Positions 58,567-64,000 of a stretch of 64,000 nucleotides of DNA are shown piece by piece. The position numbers and the translations under genes are program-made. The notes below the pieces were generated by a model, which saw only the letters and a list, made by a program, of their open reading frames with translations, had not been told where the DNA came from and did no database searches. Location: positions 3,224,001-3,288,000 of the forward strand of contig OZ257149.1 of assembly GCA_965279085.1 (NCBI GenBank), given 5' to 3'. The number at the start of each line of letters is the position of its first letter. Position 1 is the stretch's first letter. This DNA comes from UBA7672 sp965279085. GTDB taxonomy: Bacteria; Pseudomonadota; Alphaproteobacteria; Caulobacterales; Hyphomonadaceae.

Positions 58567-59352
58567 CCGGCCCATGGCCATGTAGCGCTTCTTCTCTGCC
58601 GCGCTCAGCTTCTCGATGGCGTAGCGCAGGGCGACGCGGGGCATTGTCGCGGCGTGTGTCTGCAGGAAGGCGTGCAGCCTCGGGCGGTCGATGCCGATGC
58701 AGCGGATGAGGCCGCCGAGGGCTTTCTGGATGATTTCTTCCTTCTCATTTATCAGGAGTTCGCAGACGGCTTCGGTGTCGTCGACGGTCTTCTCCTTCAT
58801 GATGAACCAGAGGCAGGCGTAGAGCGCGGTGCGGCGCTCCCACAGGTTCTTCGATTTCGCGAGCTTGCGGAGGATCGTGCGCGGCTTGTCGGCGAGATAC
58901 TGGCCGATGACGGGCTTGGCGGCGAGGTCGACGAGATCCCAGTTGTTGATGCGGTCATGGCGCCGGAGATAGAGGTCGTAGAGTTCCTTGCGGCGGGCCT
59001 CGATGGTTTTCTTCAGCATGGCCTGCTTACCCATGATCGACATGGCGCCGGCGCGGGCTTCGTGGATGTCCGATTCCATCAGACGTTCGATCTCGGCTGG
59101 GCTCATGTCGACGAACGCTTTTGCCAGGGCGAAGACATTGCCCATGCGGACGCCGATGAACGTGTCGCCGTGGCCATACTGTCCTTCGCCGGATTTGAAG
59201 TAGCCCTTGATCTTCCGGAGCTCGTCGTCGGACTGGAAGGTCTTGAGCTTCGCAATGAAGGTCTTTGCGGTGAGATCCTTCGCGGTGACGGCCTTCATGG
59301 GCGCGACACGTGGCGCCGGTTTGGCGGCGGGGTTCTTCTTCGCGGCAGGCAT
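58564..59352 (-). CDS. DNA alkylation repair enzyme, AlkD-like
   Basis: 262 residues from ATG 59352 with GGGGAAACGC upstream. A basic, Lys-rich leader (KKNPAAKPAPRVAPMKAVTA) precedes the HEAT-like helical repeats: TFIGVRMGNVFALAKAFVDM, RINNWDLVDLAAKPVIGQYL (with the Trp/Asp typical of AlkD) and SKNLWERRTALYACLWFIMK. AlkD excises bulky or charged N-alkyl bases without base flipping. Its stop lies inside the end of a dispersed repeat, so the last residues may have been altered. Confidence 0.9.
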   Translation of the reverse strand: MPAAKKNPAAKPAPRVAPMKAVTAKDLTAKTFIAKLKTFQSDDELRKIKGYFKSGEGQYGHGDTFIGVRMGNVFALAKAFVDMSPAEIERLMESDIHEARAGAMSIMGKQAMLKKTIEARRKELYDLYLRRHDRINNWDLVDLAAKPVIGQYLADKPRTILRKLAKSKNLWERRTALYACLWFIMKEKTVDDTEAVCELLINEKEEIIQKALGGLIRCIGIDRPRLHAFLQTHAATMPRVALRYAIEKLSAAEKKRYMAMGR

Positions 59353-59390
59353 GCGTTTCCCCAAAACCGACTCTGCGGCTATGAGGGTTC

Positions 59391-60266
59391 ATGGCTGACA
59401 TGAAAAAAGACAAGTCCAAAGCGCCCAAGCCGCTGGGCCGCGTGCTGATCATCGCCGGATCGGATTCCGGCGGGGGCGCGGGAATACAGGCCGACATCAA
59501 GACGGTGACGGCGCTGGGCGGGTATGCGGCGACGGCGATCACCGCTCTGACGATCCAGAACACGCTGGGCGTCAACGGCGTGGTGGCAACGCCGCCGAAG
59601 GCGGTGCGGGCGCAGATGGAGGCGGTGCTGAAGGATATCGGCGCCGATGTGCTGAAGACGGGGATGCTGGGCGACAAGCTGCTGGTCGAAACGATCGCGG
59701 AAGCGTTCGAGGATCTCGCGGCGGGGATACCACGTGTGGTCGATCCGGTGATGGTGGCGACGTCGGGCGATGTGCTGCTGCCACAGGGCGCTGTGGATGC
59801 GGTGCGGCGGCTGATGATTCCGGGCGCTGCGCTGGTGACGCCGAACGCGCCGGAGGCGGAGGTGCTGACTGGCAAGGCCGTGGACGGGCTCAACGGCCAG
59901 CGGCGCGCGGCGGAAAAGCTGCTGGAAATGGGCGCGACGGCGGCGCTGGTGAAGGGCGGGCATGTGCCGGGAGATGTGATCGTCGATATGCTGGCGACGC
60001 AGACAGGCGAGCACTTCTTCGACGGGCCGCGCATCGCGACGAAGGCGACGCACGGGACGGGATGCACACTGGCGTCGGGCATTGCCGTGGGGCTGGCGCG
60101 AGGGCTGTCGCTGGTGGACGCGATCGCGCTGGCGCGGGCGTATCTGGTCGAGGCGATCACGCGCGCGCCCGGGTTGGGACAGGGCAACGGGCCGGTGGAT
60201 CACGGCTGGCCCTCGCGCGATCCGGAGGCGTTCGCGATCATGTTCGCGAAGTGGCGGCCTCAATGA
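59391..60266 (+). CDS. thiD: Hydroxymethylpyrimidine/phosphomethylpyrimidine kinase ThiD
   Basis: 291 residues. After a Lys-rich leader of about 18 residues, the ribokinase-like fold shows LIIAGSDSGGGAGIQADIKT, GGYAATAITALTIQNTLGVN, VVDPVMVATSGDVLLPQGAV and HGTGCTLASGIAVGLARGLS (anion hole and catalytic Asp region; here GTGC, as in ThiD). It phosphorylates HMP and HMP-P for thiamine synthesis. ATG 59391 or ATG 59400 is the start. It stands apart from any thi operon here. Confidence 0.95.
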   Translation: MADMKKDKSKAPKPLGRVLIIAGSDSGGGAGIQADIKTVTALGGYAATAITALTIQNTLGVNGVVATPPKAVRAQMEAVLKDIGADVLKTGMLGDKLLVETIAEAFEDLAAGIPRVVDPVMVATSGDVLLPQGAVDAVRRLMIPGAALVTPNAPEAEVLTGKAVDGLNGQRRAAEKLLEMGATAALVKGGHVPGDVIVDMLATQTGEHFFDGPRIATKATHGTGCTLASGIAVGLARGLSLVDAIALARAYLVEAITRAPGLGQGNGPVDHGWPSRDPEAFAIMFAKWRPQ

Positions 60267-60352
60267 GCAGAACTCATCGACTGCTGAGATAGTATCGTTT
60301 CCCGCGTGATGCTTGCGCGTGTAAGTCCGCATCGCTCCCGATGGAGGCGATG

Positions 60353-61177
60353 ATGGCCGAGTACAAGTTCTTCCAGATCGATGCATTCGCCGAGAAGGCG
60401 ATGGGCGGCGGGCCGGCAGCGGTGATGCCGATGGAGGTATTTCCGGCGGCCGAGGTGATGCAGGCGATCGCGGCGGAGAACAATCTTGCCGAGACCGCTT
60501 TCATCGTTGCGAAGGGCAAGGGGGCGTTCGACCTGCGCTGGTTCACGCCGGCGCTGGAGGTGCCGTTGTGCGGACATGCGACGCTGGCGAGCGCGCATGC
60601 GCTGTATGCGCATCTGGGTTTCGACGGGGCGGAGATCGGGTTCGACACGCAGTCGGGGCGGCTGACGGTGAAGCGGCTCGGCGACGGGCGGCTGGAGATG
60701 GATTTTCCGGCGCAGCCGCCGCGCGCGCAGGCGATGCTGGATGAGTTGGTCGAGGCGCTTGGCGCGCGGCCGAAGGAGCTGGTGGCTGGGCCTTACCTGA
60801 TGGCGGTGTTTGAATCGCCGGACGAGGTGATCGCTCTGGCGCCGGATCTTGCGAAGGTGAACCTGATCGCGGGCAATGCGACGGGCGGGCGGGGCAATCT
60901 CATCTGCGCGGCGCCGGGAGCGGGCTGGAAGGGCGGTCAGTTCGATGTGGTCTCGCGTTTCTTCGCGCCGGGCTCGGGCATTCCGGAAGATCCCGCGACG
61001 GGATCGGCGCACTGCATCATCGCGCCGTTCTTTTCCGAGAGGCTGGGCAAGGCGGAGCTGAATTGCTTCCAGGCCTATCCGGGTCGCGGCGCGAATATCA
61101 CCACGCGCATGGCAGGGGATCGTGTGAAGCTGATTGGGCGTGCGCGAACGGTGATTGAAGGTGTTTTTCGCGTGTGA
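60353..61177 (+). CDS. PhzF family isomerase-like protein
   Basis: 274 residues from ATG 60353, chosen for GGAGG at 60343-60347. The typical PhzF N-terminus is FFQIDAFAEKAMGGGPAAVM, followed by AAENNLAETAFIVAKGKGAF with the catalytic Glu, LRWFTPALEVPLCGHATLAS, and the mirrored second half FFAPGSGIPEDPATGSAHCI. The diaminopimelate-epimerase-like two-domain fold is therefore complete. Outside phenazine loci the substrate is usually unknown. Confidence 0.93.
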   Translation: MAEYKFFQIDAFAEKAMGGGPAAVMPMEVFPAAEVMQAIAAENNLAETAFIVAKGKGAFDLRWFTPALEVPLCGHATLASAHALYAHLGFDGAEIGFDTQSGRLTVKRLGDGRLEMDFPAQPPRAQAMLDELVEALGARPKELVAGPYLMAVFESPDEVIALAPDLAKVNLIAGNATGGRGNLICAAPGAGWKGGQFDVVSRFFAPGSGIPEDPATGSAHCIIAPFFSERLGKAELNCFQAYPGRGANITTRMAGDRVKLIGRARTVIEGVFRV

Positions 61178-61196
61178 TCACAGGTTAGGTTCTGCT

Positions 61197-61221
61197 GGAA
61201 CGCCGACCCACGCGGAACGTT
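61197..61221 (+). promoter_or_regulatory. EcfG-type general stress response promoter of csbD
   Basis: GGAAC (61197-61201) and CGTT (61218-61221) are 16 bp apart, matching the EcfG consensus. The csbD-like gene begins 42 bp downstream. Confidence 0.82.
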
Positions 61222-61263
61222 GTTGGAGTGCAGGGGACGCATCTCAACAGAGGACGCGATCGC

Positions 61264-61476
61264 ATGAACAAGGATCAGATCAAGGGCGGCATGAAAGAAG
61301 CCGCTGGCAAGGTGCAGAAGGAATTCGGCAAGGCTGTCGATTCGCCGAAGCACCAGATCGAAGGCGGCATGAAGGAAGTCGCTGGCAAGACGCAGAAGGC
61401 CGTCGGCGATGTGAAAGACAACATCAAGGACGCCCGCAAGGACGCCGACCATCAGGCTGAAAAGCGCGGCTTCTAG
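61264..61476 (+). CDS. CsbD-like stress protein
   Basis: 70 residues with two similar units: DQIKGGMKEAAGKVQKEFGK and HQIEGGMKEVAGKTQKAVGD, typical of CsbD family proteins, small, charged and helical, abundant under general stress and of undefined role. An EcfG-type promoter lies upstream and a rho-independent terminator downstream, so it forms a one-gene stress transcript. Confidence 0.93.
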   Translation: MNKDQIKGGMKEAAGKVQKEFGKAVDSPKHQIEGGMKEVAGKTQKAVGDVKDNIKDARKDADHQAEKRGF

Positions 61477-61499
61477 ACAGTCTGCCAAGTTAGAGACAG

Positions 61500-61527
61500 G
61501 GCCCGGAGCACGCTGCTCCGGGCCTTT
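61500..61527 (+). terminator. Rho-independent terminator after csbD
   Basis: A perfect 11-bp stem GGCCCGGAGCA (61500-61510) with TGCTCCGGGCC (61514-61524) closes a CGC loop and is followed by TTT (61525-61527). It is 24 bp after the csbD stop. Confidence 0.88.
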
Positions 61528-61619
61528 CACGTTTGATGTCGTGACTTTTCAAAGCTGCGCTTTGCACGAAGGCTGGAAATACCCTAGCAGGGCGCCATCG
61601 CAGACAGCGGAGGCGCAGC

Positions 61620-62570
61620 GTGGAGACGGCGGAGGAGGCATCGGGCGTATCGCGCCGTGTTCCGCGCCGTTTGTCGGGCGATGCGCTGAGCTGGGCGGCG
61701 TTGCTGCTGCTGGTCGTGATCTGGGGATCGACGTTCGCGGGTATCCGCATGGGCGTCGAGACGATCTCGCCGGCCTGGCTGGTGGCGGGGCGGTTGCTGA
61801 GCGGGACGTTCTTTCTCGGCGCGTGGATGGTTGTTGCGGGAATGCTCAACGGCCGGACGCGGGCGCATGGCGGCGTGAAGGTTTCGCTGAAGGCGATCGG
61901 ATGGTTCGCTTTCATCGGCACCGCGGCGACGGCCATTCCCTTCGTGATGTATGCGCATGCGGCCGAGTCGGTCGGTTCCGCCGTGATGGCGATCTGCAAT
62001 GGCGGGACGCCGTTCGCGACTGTGCTGCTCGCGCATTTCCTCGTGCATGACAGGCTGACGGCGCGGCGGGTCGCCGGCGTGCTGATGGGGTTCCTGGGAC
62101 TGGTCGTGCTGGTGCTGCCGGAGTTCGGCAAGGAGGGCGGGGGAACGCTCATCGGCATCCTGCTCGCGATCATCGGGGCGTGGCTTTACGCCGTAGGCAA
62201 CATCGCCACGCGGATGGCGCCACGGATCGATGCGGTGACGTCGAGCTTCTTCATCGTGGGTACAGCGGGCGTCTTCGCGCTGGCCTATGCGCTGGTGGCC
62301 GAGCCGTTCCCGCAGAACGCCAGCATGAACTCGATCATCGCGATGATCGTGCTCGGCCTGCTGCCGACGGCTTTCGCGATGTTTGTCTATGTCTGGTTGA
62401 TCCAGCGGGCGGGGCCGGTGTTCGTGTCGTTCACGACCTACATGTCGCCGCTGTGGGCGACGGGGCTGGGCGTGCTGTTCCTAGGCGAGCCGCTGCACTG
62501 GTCGATGGTCGGCGCGCTGGCGCTGATTCTCGCAGGCGTCGCGGTGGCGAATGCCCGCCGGAAGGCGTGA
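61620..62570 (+). CDS. EamA/DMT-superfamily transporter
   Basis: 316 residues from GTG 61620 (GGAGGCGC upstream). Ten hydrophobic segments are visible in two EamA repeats: WAALLLLVVIWGSTFAGIRM begins the first, and GTLIGILLAIIGAWLYAVGN the second, with YMSPLWATGLGVLFLGEPLH in the last repeat (the conserved PLW...LGE segment). This is a drug/metabolite exporter of unknown substrate in the inner membrane. Confidence 0.93.
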   Translation: METAEEASGVSRRVPRRLSGDALSWAALLLLVVIWGSTFAGIRMGVETISPAWLVAGRLLSGTFFLGAWMVVAGMLNGRTRAHGGVKVSLKAIGWFAFIGTAATAIPFVMYAHAAESVGSAVMAICNGGTPFATVLLAHFLVHDRLTARRVAGVLMGFLGLVVLVLPEFGKEGGGTLIGILLAIIGAWLYAVGNIATRMAPRIDAVTSSFFIVGTAGVFALAYALVAEPFPQNASMNSIIAMIVLGLLPTAFAMFVYVWLIQRAGPVFVSFTTYMSPLWATGLGVLFLGEPLHWSMVGALALILAGVAVANARRKA

Positions 62571-62634
62571 GCAGGCCTCATCGAACGAGTTAATTGACGC
62601 GAAACCGGTTCGGGAGCATATCCGCCCCGGGCCA

Positions 62635-62673
62635 GTCGCCCCCAACGGCGACCAGCCCATCTGTAAGGATGGG
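62635..62673 (+). ncRNA. Two-hairpin leader before serC, consistent with the serC RNA motif
   Basis: GTCGCC (62635-62640) pairs with GGCGAC (62647-62652) around CCCAAC, and CCCATC (62656-62661) pairs with GATGGG (62668-62673) around TGTAAG; the second stem contains the GGG of the ribosome-binding GGGAG. A conserved 'serC' RNA motif with two tandem hairpins upstream of serC is known from alphaproteobacteria. The match is by gross structure only. Confidence 0.65.
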
Positions 62674-62683
62674 AGAAAAACAG

Positions 62684-63847
62684 ATGTCTACCGCTGCCAA
62701 ACCGGCAGTGCGCCCTGATCGCGCACACTTTTCTTCCGGCCCATGCGCCAAGCGCCCTGGCTGGAGCCCCGACAATCTCAAGCTGGAATCGCTGGGCCGG
62801 TCGCACCGTTCCAAGCTCGGCAAGTCGCGCCTGAAGCTGGCGATCGACAAGACGCGGGCTGTTCTGAAAATTCCCGCCGACTATCGCATCGGCATAATGC
62901 CGGGTTCGGACACGGGCGCCATCGAGGCGGCGTTCTGGTCAATGTTGGGCGCGCGGCCCGTGGATGTGTTCGCGTTCGAGAGCTTCGGCGAAGACTGGGT
63001 GACGGACATCACCAAGCAGCTGAAGGTCGATGCGACCACGCACAAGGCGGGCTACGGCCAGCTGCCGGACCTGTCGAAGGCGCGTATGGATGCGGACATC
63101 GTCTTCACCTGGAACGGCACGACGTCTGGCGTGAAGGTGCCGAACGGCGACTGGATTGCGGATGATCGCGAAGGACTGACGTTCTGCGACGCGACCTCGG
63201 CCGTGTTTGCAATGCCGATTCCGTGGGCCAAGATCGACGTGCTGACCTACTCCTGGCAGAAGGTGCTGGGTGGCGAGGGCGCGCACGGCATCCTGATCCT
63301 CAGCCCGCGCGCCATCGAACGCCTCAAGACCTACACGCCGAAATGGCCGATGCCGAAACTGTTCCGCATGGCCAAGGGCGGGGAAGTTACCGAAGGAATC
63401 TTCGAAGGCGAGACGATCAACACCCCGTCCATGCTGGCGACCGAGGATTATCTAGACGCGCTCGGCTGGGTTGAAGGGCTCGGCGGCGTCGAGGCCACCG
63501 TTGCGCGCTCTAACGCCAACCTTGCTGTGCTCGAAGCCTGGGTCGCGAAGACGCCGTGGGTCGAATTCCTCGCGGCTGACAAGGCGACGCGTTCCAACAC
63601 CTCGGTCACGCTCTCGATCACCGATCCGCGCGTCGCCAGGCTGGACGACAAGGGCCAGCAGGACTTCGTGAAGAAGTTCGTCGCGGCGCTGGAAAAGGAA
63701 AACGCTGCCTACGACATCGGCGGCTACAAGGCGGCGCCTCCGGGGCTTCGCATCTGGTGCGGTGCGACGGTTGAAGCGGCTGATCTCGAGAAGCTGACGC
63801 CGTGGCTGGACTGGGCGTTTGAAACGACAGTGGCGGAATTGTCCTGA
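62684..63847 (+). CDS. serC: Phosphoserine aminotransferase
   Basis: 387 residues from ATG 62684. The alphaproteobacterial SerC form is recognisable: HFSSGPCAKRPGWSPDNLKL, GIMPGSDTGAIEAAFWSMLG, IVFTWNGTTSGVKVPNGDWI, and the PLP-lysine segment LTYSWQKVLGGEGAHGILIL (Lys about 193). It makes phosphoserine from phosphohydroxypyruvate using glutamate. The upstream leader has two hairpins. A partial gene follows after a dispersed repeat. Confidence 0.96.
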   Translation: MSTAAKPAVRPDRAHFSSGPCAKRPGWSPDNLKLESLGRSHRSKLGKSRLKLAIDKTRAVLKIPADYRIGIMPGSDTGAIEAAFWSMLGARPVDVFAFESFGEDWVTDITKQLKVDATTHKAGYGQLPDLSKARMDADIVFTWNGTTSGVKVPNGDWIADDREGLTFCDATSAVFAMPIPWAKIDVLTYSWQKVLGGEGAHGILILSPRAIERLKTYTPKWPMPKLFRMAKGGEVTEGIFEGETINTPSMLATEDYLDALGWVEGLGGVEATVARSNANLAVLEAWVAKTPWVEFLAADKATRSNTSVTLSITDPRVARLDDKGQQDFVKKFVAALEKENAAYDIGGYKAAPPGLRIWCGATVEAADLEKLTPWLDWAFETTVAELS

Positions 63848-63848
63848 T

Positions 63849-63950
63849 TGTCATCCCGGAAACGCGCAGCGTTATCCGGGACCCATTCGACAACCCAAGC
63901 GGGTCGATGAATGGGTCCCGGCTCTCCGCTGTGCTCCGGCCGGGATGACA
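63849..63950. repeat. Dispersed inverted repeat, family E
   Basis: TGTCATCCCGGAAACGCGCA on the left and TGCTCCGGCCGGGATGACA on the right are inverted; an inner pair, GGGACCCATTCGACAACCC and GGGTCGATGAATGGGTCCC, is also inverted. It sits directly after the serC stop codon. Confidence 0.88.
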
Positions 63951-63967
63951 AGCTGAGGAAGCCCGAT

Positions 63968-64000
63968 ATGGCGACCGAAACCTCTCAGACTATTCGCGAA
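63968..64000 (+). CDS. Start of the next gene (partial)
   Basis: ATG 63968 with GAGG about 9 bp upstream opens a frame (ATETSQTIRE) that runs off the window. The product cannot be named; serA often follows serC, but these residues do not identify it. Confidence 0.4.
   Translation, partial: MATETSQTIRE

Overview
The window is about 65% GC and carries alphaproteobacterial signatures, most like Hyphomonadaceae or another Caulobacterales-type lineage. It has a CtrA-type site (TTAA-N7-TTAA) between divergent flagellar operons (flgB-flgC-fliE and fliO-fliP). A LexA box of the alphaproteobacterial form (GTTC-N7-GTTC) sits before an imuA-imuB-dnaE2 cassette. Two GGAAC-N16-CGTT promoters fit the EcfG general stress sigma factor, and a two-hairpin leader before serC fits the alphaproteobacterial serC motif. 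TonB-dependent receptors and several families of dispersed inverted repeats agree with this. The assignment is inference from gene content, not a phylogeny.

Layout. 1-10,063: a Ser/Thr kinase and ECF sigma factor pair (minus strand) diverges from an operon encoding a membrane protein, an SPFH/coiled-coil protein with a zinc ribbon, a zinc-ribbon/FHA protein, a zinc-ribbon Ser/Thr kinase with a DUF805 membrane tail, and two paralogous papain-like peptidases. I consider this the most novel-looking module. 10,251-15,536: TetR regulator, MFS transporter and a large TonB-dependent receptor; a near-symmetric operator/promoter lies between the last two. 15,599-26,586: an accessory stretch with IS6- and IS3-family elements, an ATP-grasp-like/OsmC pair, a Met-rich lipoprotein, an AraC regulator, a 46-residue CxC metallothionein, a membrane/hydrolase ORF, an HWE histidine kinase and a stress promoter, ending at tRNA-Ser(CGA).

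26,659-38,671: housekeeping and respiratory genes (NDH-2, acyl-CoA synthetase, diheme peroxidase with amidohydrolase, upp, cytochrome b561/c' pair, recQ) with dispersed repeats. 38,810-42,568: a putative 3.76-kb transposon bounded by perfect 30-bp inverted repeats, carrying small genes, a chain of three ATGA-overlapping genes (toxin-like, XRE, DUF6941) and an IS1-type transposase. 42,612-48,347: the SOS mutasome operon. 48,544-50,970: flagellar genes. 51,016-64,000: mixed genes including an SGNH hydrolase, a second TonB receptor, a zf-CHCC protein, an ABC ATPase, a 2OG oxygenase, tandem DUF3291 proteins, AlkD, ThiD, PhzF, CsbD, an EamA transporter and SerC.

Working together: the left module looks like a membrane-scaffolded phospho-signalling system with protease outputs, probably under its own phosphorylation-responsive sigma factor (inference). 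The accessory stretch looks like metal and thiol/oxidant stress cargo. imuA-imuB-dnaE2 is a standard damage-induced translesion operon. csbD and the 43-residue membrane protein at 22,145 are candidate members of the general stress regulon.
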